A DNA stretch of 64,000 nt from assembly GCA_013076295.1 (NCBI GenBank), contig RQOL01000906.1, forward strand, positions 3,720,001 to 3,784,000, written 5' to 3'. This DNA is from Sanderia malayensis. Taxonomy: Eukaryota > Cnidaria > Scyphozoa > Semaeostomeae > Pelagiidae. The position numbers and the translations under genes are program-made. The notes below the pieces were generated by a model. That model did no database searches and had not been told where the DNA came from. It saw nothing but the letters and a program-made list of their open reading frames with translations. Below are positions 52,101 through 62,385 of the stretch, in pieces (position 1 is the stretch's first letter; the number at the start of each line of letters is the position of its first letter).

Positions 52101-55100
52101 TTCATTCAGCTAATAAATCTCTCTGCTGTTTACTCTTTGCAGTCACTCCAAGCTCATCGTTTACCCTGAGATTCAATTCCAGTTTCAAGGGATCAAGGAC
52201 TGATTTCGATATTGCCACGGTTATTCTCTCACAAGAGAAGATGAGCTCAGAAAATCACGAAGGTGAGCACTGCTTTACATGTAATAAAGAACATTATTAC
52301 ATTAGAATGGGGGAGAGATTAGACTTGGGGATGATACTGCTTGGTACGATGCTACGAGGATACATATCGCTTTGCTATTCAAGGTAAAAATCACGCTGGA
52401 CATTGTGACGATCTTTGGACTCATCAACCAGCACTGTGGCTACTCAAAATCGTGTTTGGAATCGACCTCAGAAAACTAAAAAGGGTATAACTCTCTGAAT
52501 TAAACCCATTCACTGTAGGCAGCGTGTAAGCAAGTTTACTATGCTCCTGTCGCCAATTGACATAAGGATAATAAATATTATCATTACCCCTTATGTCATA
52601 ACAACTTATGAAAGTCTCCTGCAGTGACGAGCAATTACGTGCATCAACAAAGCAGCTAACAGTTTATTCATGCTCTGATGTTCTGTAATGCATCTGAAAA
52701 TCCAATCTCTACGCCCACGAGAATCTATATTTATGATTGGTTCACAACTGTATTCATGAATAGACTCCTGTCTTTGTGTTCAATAAACTTATCCTAGCTT
52801 TATATTACATCAATTCTAAAAATAAATCCATGGTAATCAAGCGTTTCAGCTTTGTAAGCGAGCTGCTACGAGTTTATCTCCATACAAACCGCCCCCGCAT
52901 TGCATTTCAAAGACATTTTCAAAAGAAATAGAAATCACAACGAAACAAGGAGTATTTTTAGACGCTACTTTGGAGGAGCTTTGTTGTCAAACGTAATTTC
53001 GAAACTAAATGATATAATTCACTGATGTTTTGCCCAAAATTCCTGTTCATTGTTAAGCTTGTTTTTCTGTAGTTACACGCGGCTTGTGCAACACATAACA
53101 AAGTAATTTCAGTTTCCCTTCCTAGTTTCATAAATAGAAGGTAGTGTGTGAATAAATAGGCCAGTCCTTGCAAACTCACGCGTAGTAAAGCTGTGATCAT
53201 TGAAGAAAATTCAAGAGAGATTCCCTGGAGAGAGAAAAGCGAAATACGTAGTGAAAAGCAAACACAAAAACAACATACTCAGTTTAATAACACACATGCT
53301 ATATATTGATACACAGTGAAGGAATTTACAATCATATTAAGTGGTATAAAACAGCCGTATTGTCTGCATTCCAGGTACGTAAACATTCTATTGATGTTGT
53401 GATACGAGAAATATCCAAATGTTTCAGCAGTGTATTACTTCATGCTGAAAGCAGTGATTTTAAGACCAAATGTCTTCACATTGTTAAGGTAAATACAAAT
53501 TAACATCTGCCAAATCCGAACTTAATTAAGTTTAAATTACAAGATTCTACGTTCAACTGTAGATTACAATATGTATCCGCTATCTTGTTATTAAGTATAC
53601 CATTTACTGACGGAGCTTATGTACCAAGTAAATGTATAACAAACAAAATAACTAATTAAATCTTATTATTCACTTCTATTTATTTCACTCACTTTCAGGC
53701 TAATTCTGTCTATAACTTTGAAAAGAACATCGCAAAACTAACAGAAGTCTTCATGGAACAAAGACATATCATTAAATTCCAGGTACGTAAATCCATGATC
53801 TAAATGAATTTTGATTGTTGAAGGGCTTCAAACTTTAATTTCATAAATTGAGCCTTAATGACTCAAGGAAGTTTTATTCCATGTAATATCGCTGGGTTCT
53901 GACTGTAATTAAACATTAAAGTTCAGCTTTACTTGAATTTATTCCTCAATTCAACCGAAATGAATGCTCCATTCTCTATTAGATTTATATTTGAACAGCC
54001 AAAAACACAATTCTATCAATGTTAAATATTAAAGCAGCTGGTAATATCCCCTTATTTTATATCGCTCTTTGTAATTAACAATTCAAGCATGATCTACAAG
54101 CAATTCATTCAACCTCAGTAATAGAGCTTTGTGAAATCTGATTCACAACCTTTTAGCCTCTAAACCTCGCCCACGCAATGATATAAGCGCCCAGGGGGGT
54201 GGGGCGGTGGAGCTGCGGCTTTTAGGTGACCCTGACCCAGTGTGTTGTACGCTAAGTTTTAGCTTGACAGTTTTGCTTTAGTGACCTTTATTTATTAAGA
54301 CTTGCAATTAACTTACAATCTATAACTAACACAACAAACCTTATTGTTGCCTTAAAAATTAATGCTCATTAAACCAGAATGGTCTTAAAATACAAGTCAT
54401 TTGATAGGTTTACTCTACTTTTAACTCAATCTTTTGCAGAGTGACAAATCAAGCAAACGTCAAAACTCATTTTCGGATTTTGACACCTTGAAATCCAATG
54501 CAGCTTACAGTAACAACGGCATGTCAACAGCTCAGCCTTTCTTCTCACTGACAAACCCATACCCGGCTACAGATTGCCAGGAAAGTAACAAATTTATTGG
54601 GCAAAATGCTCGTATGGTAAGCAATGGAAATTTACTGGCAAGAGCAAACAACGACAGTCCCGTTACTAAAATCGGTAATGTAAACCTTTTGAGCAAAGCA
54701 AGTCCTTTGAGAAAAGCAAGCCCCGTGAACAAAGCAAGCCTTTTGGGCAAAGCAAGTTCTTTGAGCAAAGCAAACCAATTGAACAAGACAAACTATTCAA
54801 GTGAAGCTAGTGGCATTACAATGGAATGCCATTCAAGCTCCTCCACAGCACAAGGCATTGACATACTGTCTAACATGGCAAGTCTTAATAGCAATCATTC
54901 AGCTAGCTCGCGAAATCCAGGAACAACTGGACTTGCGAAAAGCGACACAAAGAAACGTAAACCAGCTTTAAAGAGACAATCACCAAAGTCGAGGGCAGGC
55001 TTCTTTGGAAATGAAAACACTTTGCGAAGGCATCCAAACACTGTGTTTTATCGTGGTAGGATCGGTAGTAATTCTACAGCACATGGCACTGTATTACCAC

Positions 55101-56914
55101 GAATGTCGCAGATTAAGATAAACGATGATCCAAGAATGCATGCAAACGCAACAGCTCTGCACTCCTGCAACGAAATGCCCATTGCAACTAGTGGAAATTT
55201 CAACAACAATGTTTGTATTGGTGTTGGTAGTGCTGCGCAGAAAACCCACTCTTTCACTGCTGGATCAATTGCAAAAGATACCATGTCATCACGCAAAAGC
55301 TCCTTACAAGAATGTAATTTGTATGCAGTGAAAGGCAATGGAAATAACAATACAGAAATGATGGCTCAAAAGGAGGCATCTTCAATAAAGCATTCAAAAG
55401 TGGATTATGCAAAAACAAACAAAATCGCATTGCCACAGACAAATGCAGGTAATAATGGCATTGTGAAAAGATCGCAAGAGCCTGGTACATATAAAAGCAG
55501 CAAAAAAGTGAAATATTCTCAACATGGCAATACTACTGGGATTAATACTGTGGCATCAAATATAAGTACATGGAATCAACCCAAAACAAAGCCTGGGGCA
55601 CTCTTTTCAGCACCATCCGAGACATCTTGTTATAATGGAACAGTGCTATCAAGACCATATGATGCAACAATGCAGAATCATACATTATGGAAAGACACAG
55701 CAAGGGCGTCTTGTAATTCAGTACAGCAAGGCTTGCTAAAGACGTGCATGTCGACTGGAAATCAAACAGTGAGCTCTAAAATTGGCAACTTGAAACTTGA
55801 GACACTCCCTTTGGTGACTAGCTCATCAAGGATGGCATTACTTGAGAACACAAGCTGTATGTCAAAAAGCAAACACAATGATTTGACTGTTGAAACAGCA
55901 GTGCGAAAGCAATCATACGCCGATGCGAACAGAGGAAAGTTGTTGTCTAAAACAAACGGTATCGACCATGAATGTTCAAGCTTGGATGACAAGAAAAAAA
56001 CGAACGATTTACAGTTAGATCATAGCCGTGAAATGAAACTGCCAGTCGCTTCACCCTCTGGAGATTATTGTTTCAGAAACACAGAGTTTGGTAGTTGTGA
56101 TGAATTGTGTAAATACGTAGAGGATGACAATGAAGAATTTTACAAGCTATTGATATCACAAGAAAATCGGACTGCTCATGTAGAAAGCAACGAGACATCT
56201 TATAATGGGCAGTCATTGCTGAAAGAGGGGTCTGCTTCAAAGCAAGAAGTGAGAACTGGAAGTGAGAAGGTGCTAAAAGGCAGTTATTGTAATGAATCGA
56301 TGATTATCAGTCCAAGCAAATCTGGTTTCGATGCACGCAGCTATGGAACAAATATGGATTATACTACAAGCTCGCAGGAGAGATTGAATTATAACATCAT
56401 AAATTGTGATGATGGTCAGCGTGTTAGAAAATCCAAACATTACCCATTAGTTGACACCTCTGTAAGGATCTCAGAGAAAGAAGTTGACAACCTTGTGACG
56501 TCAGTTTTTGGGGCAAGTTGTGCTCCTCTTAAGAAGGCTGACTATGATATGAAAGTACTGAAAGAGCAAAAAAGACTGGAGAATTTGATTTTAAGTGGTG
56601 AAAAGGAAAGCTCGAACAGTAGTGAGAATAAGGCAAAAGTAACTGGAACGTCTTCCCTGGATAACCCTAGAATTGACCCAACAACTGACTACAATGGACC
56701 AAAAACACAAACCGAGCAAGATGCAAAACTTGACAATGATCTATTGATGGATTTCGAGCTTGATGAACCTTGGGACGATGATAGCAAGCCACTTGAAAAT
56801 AAGGCTGTCAGTGACAGTGCTATTGTTTTATTACCTGAGGTTCAAGAGGCACCAAACAATTTTGACGATGTTTTTGCATGTTTAGCTAGATTCACGTCAG
56901 AGAACTTTGTTTGA
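49197..56914 (+). CDS. Unrecognised large protein, structured N-part, long disordered tail
   Basis: Fourteen exons: 49197-49238, 49508-49643, 49751-49804, 49907-50076, 50460-50543, 50637-50693, 50830-50904, 51153-51303, 51602-51746, 52143-52262, 52384-52484, 53375-53488, 53699-53782, 54440-56914. An in-frame TAA directly before the ATG sets the start (MDEEVRLWTTVFFK). The product is about 1268 residues. Residues ~1-440 alternate strands and helices (YFTILVEPRNHLPFN, LKVTLELPKL, EKHAIEVLHNVKKLLHQIYL, LRAAVAFVRFENS) and look like a folded domain. The last exon encodes ~824 residues of Ser/Asn/Lys-rich disorder with short acidic and helical motifs near the end (LLMDFELDEPWDD, NNFDDVFACLARF). All phases agree except exon 6, which has one base too many in a 7-A run. 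I do not recognise the family. E2F-like sites upstream hint at a cell-cycle or genome-maintenance role (inference). Confidence 0.75.
50120..50300 (+). repeat. Cluster of B-box-like motifs in an intron
   Basis: Within 180 bp of intron 4 of the unknown gene lie four tRNA B-box-like sequences: GGTTCAATTCC, GGTTCGAATCC, GGGTTCAAACCC and GGTTCAATTCC, spaced about 35-80 bp. No complete cloverleaf can be folded by eye. Likely decayed tRNA-derived repeats. Confidence 0.35.
54695..54784 (+). repeat. 18-bp coding tandem repeat
   Basis: Five units starting AAAGCAAG encode the hexapeptides KASPLR, KASPVN, KASLLG, KASSLS and KANQLN near the start of the disordered tail of the unknown protein. The period keeps the frame. 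Confidence 0.8.
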
Positions 56915-58029
56915 ATCTGTTACATAGGGCCTTTGTAGAATAGAAATATCCTTTGTTGAAGTGTTTAATTCAATGCAGTTGTTATATATTATTTGCAATA
57001 TCTGGAATTTCTACTGTGCTTGAGTTTTTACAATAGTTTTCTTGAAGTATTTTAGGATATATCAATCCCCAATTGTTGTATTGAGGAAATACGTGTTCAG
57101 AAGCTCGCCCAATGAAGTAATAAGAATTTACGAAAACGAAAAACGAAAACTGTCGGAAATTCTCGGTAATATTGTTCAATGAGCCATAGTGAGCCATGAC
57201 GTACTATCTTTGATTTTCATTAAAACTCATATGAACACACAGCTATATTAATGTTGACATATACAAGTTTATATTTCCTATTTTCTCTCAAACAAAATGT
57301 GGGCGAACTGGAAAGAAAAACCTGCTATTCTCAAATAATGATTTCATCATATTTGAATTTTGAATGACATTTTCCCGAAATAAATCATAAAATCTTGTAG
57401 TTTTCCTTCAAGTGAAAATATAAATCGGGCGATGCCATGCGTGGGCGAAATGTATTGAACAAAAAGACAAACAATTTGAAATGGAATATGGAGTTTGTGT
57501 GAAAAATACAAAGGAGGAACATTTTTCATGAACCACTGTTGTCTCCAAAGTTACAAAACAATGAAATTTTTACCCCCATTGTCATGTAAATTTTAAATCT
57601 ATTTCATCTACCCTTTCGTTCGTCTCCCTTCAGCAACTTGGTTTCGTGTCGTGACTAAAGAAGAGAGAAAGTCGGACAAGAATTTTGGAGTCGTGGAAAG
57701 AAACAGCTTCGCATATAAACAAACGTGCATTTAACAACTGGTCTTGAAAGAATATTAGCCGAGTTATTCCAATTGGCAAGTGCTTCAAATGAGCAGTCGA
57801 TAATGGCCTAACCAATATCTGCTGGCGGATATCAGCGAAGCGTTACTTCCCGTAATTTCATCAAAGAAAACAGAATCGCATGTGAAATCTGCAGAATAGG
57901 CAACAAATTCATATTATAAACAGTAAGAGAAAGTACTGCAACGTTCGACATGACAATACTGGTTTTTAGTATTTTTTCGTGATTTGCTGACCCGACGTTT
58001 TGAGAAAGTTGTTGTCGAAGTCAAGAAAC
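56915..58029. other. Intergenic region without gene
   Basis: 3' flank of the unknown gene and promoter side of the SYT14-like gene. AT-rich. No repeat or coding segment recognised. Confidence 0.4.
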
Positions 58030-60511
58030 ATGCTGCCTTGTGAGTAATTGGTTAATTAAAATTTACTTCCATCTATATGTCGTTAGCAGTTAAAACTCTT
58101 ATTTCATTGTCGGAAGTAAAAAGAAATATAAACTGCGTGAGATATATGGTTAAATATGATAAATAACAAATCCACAATACAAGGGAAGAAAAGAATTGTT
58201 TAGTTTCATTCAGATTGAGTCATGATGACTTCATGATGACGTGAGAATTAAGAATGACTTGTATTGTAGGGGGAGGTGGCCGTAATTGGTTTGGGCATTA
58301 TTTTGTCAACAGGCCCCGCAAATCGGTTTTGCTTTCCACATTACATTGTAAATCAAAAACTTTATTTCTACCTCTTTTATCACCCACTACCCTTGCAATA
58401 TTTTTTCAAATGTGTACATTTTCTAGTTTATTTTATCATGGTGTTTATTTGCGCTGAATTTATCAAACGCTTGCATGTTCAACTCGAAATTTCAACTTTT
58501 GCTTAGTTTGCAACTCGTACACGTTTTTTTTTTATAAGAAACCTGGCTCAAGGTCTAGTAGTAAAAGTTTCTTAATTTTTAGCCACATTTTAGTTCTAAA
58601 AGTTTCTTAAAAGTTTCTTAATTTAATGAAAAGAGTTGCAGTGAAAACGAAGAAAAAACGTGGATGTAGCAAAATATTAGTATATTATAACAAAGAAAAA
58701 TCGTCAATGCGAAAAATCGTCATGTGGAGCCGACAATGTTATGCTTGGCACATAAAACACACTAAAAGTTTCTTAAATTTTAGGGCGTCTAGATCTAGGT
58801 TTCTTATACACGCATTTTTTTTTATAAGGAATTTCAGCTCGAGCCCAGTACTAAAAATTCCTTAGCTAGAAGGCAAATTTGAGTACTCAAAATTCCTTAG
58901 CAGTTCCTTAACTTTTTTTCGTGTTTCTCAGAAATAGACTAAAAAAAGGTAAATATTCGATAATTGTAATTGGGCAAGTATTTAAAGTTAGTATTAGGGG
59001 TAGACAACACTTGGACAGGCTATTTCCGCTAATAAGAGGGTGTAAGTTTTACATTTCCTGTTAAGTGCTGAAAATAAAAATTTTCCAATTCCTTAGCAGT
59101 CTTCCGTCCAGTACTAGAATTCCTTAAGTTTTTGCCTTGCCGAGTACTGCGTTCCTTATAAAGTCGTTCCTTATAAAAAAAAATGCGTGTAAACCGGTTT
59201 CTTATAAAAAAAAAAACGTGTAATTCAAAACTGAGTGATGTCAAGAATTATAAACTGAAAAATCGGACAAGATGCTAAATAATTAATGAGTTAGTTGGTT
59301 GTCAATTGAAAAGAACACCAAACAGGCGCCTTTCTCAAAGCATAAAAGCACCAAGTCTATTTGCTAACTTATTTAGGCCATAAGCTCATTCAAATGCCTA
59401 TTTGCTTTCCTGAATTATCTTCACAGTCTTGGCTATCATTTTAAAGGCCAGCAGCTTTCATCTTCTTACAGTGTTGTATTACTTATTTATTTGTTGCTGT
59501 TAAACCTAATACACGATTTTTTATATAATGAGCCAGTTTATAAGGAACCAGGATTTCTGGTCAGCAGCTATAATGGATTCTTTTGTTCTATTGTTTTCTT
59601 TAACAATGGAAAGCAATAGAAAATTTAAGGAACTTGTAAGGGCTCGAGGAAAGTTCCTTATAAAATAAAAATACCTTTAGTAATATTGATATTGTGATTT
59701 TGCATTTGTAGGGTTTGAACCAGCTGCGATATTCCTTGGGGTAATTGGGGGCACGGGGATGATTCTCATCGTTATTTACTTCTGCATCAAGTCTAAAAAA
59801 TGCTTCTGCGACAAAACTGGCGATGATAGAGAGGAGACACCCGATATCCAGTATTCCAAAGTTAGCACAGAAGATCCGTCTATGGAAAGAAGTTCTTATG
59901 ACTCACCAATTCCAGGTTTGTCAAAAAAGCCATCATATACATACAGCACCCCGAACTTACCCAGCCAGAAAATCGGATCATCTGATGACGAGGAACCAGC
60001 CCCTGGGGTTTCAAAAATCGAGGGCCCAATTGACCCACCTGGAAGCAAACGGGACAACCTGAGAGTAGAATCAATGAGAAGCAAAAGAAGCAAGAGCATG
60101 GAATCACTTGTGCCAGAAATAGGCAAGCTTCGTTTGACAGTACAGTACTCTGAGAAGAATCTGTTTTTATTGCTTGCCGTGCATGAAATTGTGGACTTAA
60201 AGACGGAAGATATTTCCGGTGTTAATCAAGTGCGTATCAGTCTAGTCCTCTTGCCGACGAAAAAGCATCGAAGTAAGACAAAATACACTTCAGTAACAAA
60301 CCCAGTTTTTGATTCTTCGTATAAATATTCCAACGTGACGAGGAACGACCTGTTTCGTTCGGCGGTTAGATTTCGCATGTACGGCAGACACGGAAAGCTG
60401 GGTGTCAGTCTGGGCAAAGAGAGACTAATCGGTGAAATGATTTTTCAACTGGCTGATGTTGCGCAGAATGCGAAGTTCACTGCAATCAGGCCGTTTAAGC
60501 TTGCAAAGTAA
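58030..60511 (+). CDS. Synaptotagmin-14/16-like protein with one C2 domain
   Basis: The main exon, 59712-60511, has a clear acceptor (TTTGTAG). Its product has a membrane segment (AAIFLGVIGGTGMILIVIYF), a juxtamembrane Cys cluster (KKCFCDK) suited to palmitoylation, a Ser/Pro-rich linker (~35-125) and a C2 domain (~130-265). The domain contains VRISLVLLPTKKHRSKTKYT, NPVFDSSYKYSNV and AVRFRMYGRHGK, which matches the C2A of SYT14/16 closely. Calcium-binding aspartates are missing, as in that group, so it should not bind calcium. A 10-nt first exon at 58030-58039 (ATGCTGCCTT then GTGAGT) gives the right phase and yields 269 residues starting MLPWFEP; this exon is inferred. SYT14/16 proteins have a second C2 domain. 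Here TAA follows C2A directly and I found no C2B before the window ends. Confidence 0.75.
58518..59222. mobile_element. TA-flanked element A (TTTCTTA motif)
   Basis: TA-bounded, terminal inverted repeat CACGTTTTTTTTTTATAAGA at the left and complementary at the right. The heptamer TAAGAAA/TTTCTTA occurs at 58535, 58568, 58603, 58614, 58769, 58800 and 59198. Element B is inserted inside it. It lies in the inferred intron of the SYT14-like gene. No transposase. Confidence 0.7.
58809..59189. mobile_element. TA-flanked element B (TTCCTTA motif), nested in A
   Basis: TA-bounded, termini CACGCATTTTTTTTTATAAG and its complement. The heptamer TAAGGAA/TTCCTTA occurs eight times: 58825, 58858, 58893, 58904, 59089, 59120, 59152 and 59167. 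Colinear with element C (61994-62385). 381 bp, no coding capacity. Confidence 0.75.
59512..59680. mobile_element. Related short element D
   Basis: Left end TACACGATTTTTTATATAAT with TATAAGGAACC, right end GGAAAGTTCCTTATAAAATA, and a core with TTCTATTGTTTTCTTTAACA and its complement. The right terminus lacks CGTGTA, so the exact border is uncertain. Confidence 0.5.
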
Positions 60512-61993
60512 TTCCTACGTCAATGCTATAACGTATTATTTTATGACATATCTTGTGAATTTTTGATAATAATTGCGAAACGAACTTTGTTGTATTAGCT
60601 GGTGGTTATAAGAACCTCTGTATTTTAATGATATTTTTAAAACAATTTGGGGTCTCCAACTATTTCCTGCACGTTTTTAAGGAATTGATTTAGAAGAAAC
60701 AAGAATTTATAGAACGGCCGGCAAGTACCAGGCCCAAGAATAATTAAAATGCTCCACTTTAAAAGGTAATTTTAGGTCCCGAAAAAAGGCAACCAAGAAA
60801 CTTTTGGTACCAAGTGCTGAACCAAGTTCCTATAAAAATAACGTGTATTAAGAAATATTTTTTGGATCCCTTCAAGATCCTTTCAGATTTCATCTGACGA
60901 TTGTATGTATAGTTTGCAGTTATACTTTAGGGTTTATTGTTCTGAGGCTAAAAGGCTAAGGTTAAGGGGGCAAGCAAGGATATGATTTTTGTATGTCCCC
61001 ATTTTATCATATCGAGGAATAGATTAGCATGTTTTGCACTTAACGATCAACCCGTGTGTAGTGTAGTACATATCTTGAAAAACTTGAGATTGGTAATTTA
61101 GATTTGCCTTTTATTTAGATTTATCTTGCCTTCCTACAGCTGTTACTTTCACATTATTTGTCTTTAGCTTTGTTTTCCTGAGGATATTAAAGATACGATT
61201 GCTGGATTCTGCATGAACCTTAATTGTTTTGAATTATTGTTTAATTTATTTTATTTTGCGAGTTGCGAGTTTGCTCACTGCTGAACTCCATTGTAAGCAG
61301 CCTAAAACAATTAGAGAGGGGAACATGGTAATTAGAGAGGGGAACATGTTAATTAGAGAGGGGAACATGGTAATTAGAGAGGGAAGCTTGGTAATTAGAG
61401 AGGGGAGCTTGGTAATTAGAGAGGCATAGGAGGGTCACGTAGAATAAACCGCAAATGGTTAACCAACTTTACTCAAATTACTTGAAGCTTAAAAGATCAA
61501 TGTAATCTGATATCTGAAATAAAGAAATGAAATTCTTGCGAATGCTTACGGAGATGATTTCAATGAAACAAAGGATATTACCACTGCTAGTGGAACGGAA
61601 AGTAGTGCCAAAGTTTGCGTATTTCAAATTGTTTGCTTATTTCAACGTATTTGAGAAATATATACAGAAATGTAATTGCCTTCTCGTGCAGTTTTATACT
61701 GTCCAGTCAAGTATTCAAAGTCGTATTAAGCATATTCATTAATCTGTTTTGTTCCCTACAAAGAAATGATGTAATTCACTGAGAGACACAGATGAAACTT
61801 GGTGGTTGCTTTGATTACCAAGAGCTTCCATCATGCACCATTGTAAGTAAATACAACACTATTATAAGTATGAGAACGAAAAGAAACTTTGATCAACATT
61901 TTATACTAAAAGTTTCTTTATTTATTTCTTATTTTGGGGATCTAAAACTACCTTATTGTCTTCAACAAGATGTGCACTTTTAGATGGATATTA
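60512..61993. other. Intergenic region without gene
   Basis: 3' flank of the SYT14-like gene. It contains a fragment near 60700-60855 ending TTCCTATAAAAATAACGTGTA, a probable remnant of the A/B/C element family, and the 21-bp tandem repeat listed separately. I searched for C2B-like coding sequence and saw none. Confidence 0.4.
61309..61430 (+). repeat. 21-bp minisatellite, six units
   Basis: Units starting AATTAGAGAGGGGAACATGG recur at 61309, 61330, 61351, 61372, 61393 and 61414. The last three change AACATG to AAGCTTG/AGCTTG. Because 21 is a multiple of three the array reads as an open frame, but no flanking gene supports coding. Confidence 0.85.
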
Positions 61994-62385
61994 CACTCAT
62001 TTTATTTTATAAGCAATTTCAACTCGGGCTCAGTACTAAAAATTGCTTAGCTGGAAGGCGAATTTGAGTACTCAAAATTGCTTAGCAATTGCTTAACTTT
62101 TTGTTCGTGTTTTTTGAAAATAGATTATAATTGTGGTTAAAGAAACTGAAAACGGTTTGATAATTGGTAAGTATTGAAAGTCAACAAGTATTGAGGGCAG
62201 ATAACGCTTTCACGGGTTATTCATGTTAGTATGATGGTGTCAGTTCACATTTCCTGTTAAATACTGAAAATATATTTTTTCAAATTGCTTAGCAGTCTTC
62301 AATCCAGTACTAAAATTGCTTAACTTTTTTCCTTGCCGAGTGCTGCCTTGCTTATAAAGCAGTTGCTTATAAAGCAAAATGAGTG
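61994..62385. mobile_element. TA-flanked element C (TTGCTTA motif)
   Basis: TA-bounded, termini CACTCATTTTATTTTATAAG and the complementary GCAAAATGAGTG. The heptamer TAAGCAA/TTGCTTA occurs eight times: 62010, 62043, 62078, 62089, 62285, 62316, 62348 and 62363. It aligns along its length with element B, including GAGTACTCAAAATT, CATTTCCTGTTAA and CCTTGCCGAGT. Confidence 0.75.
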
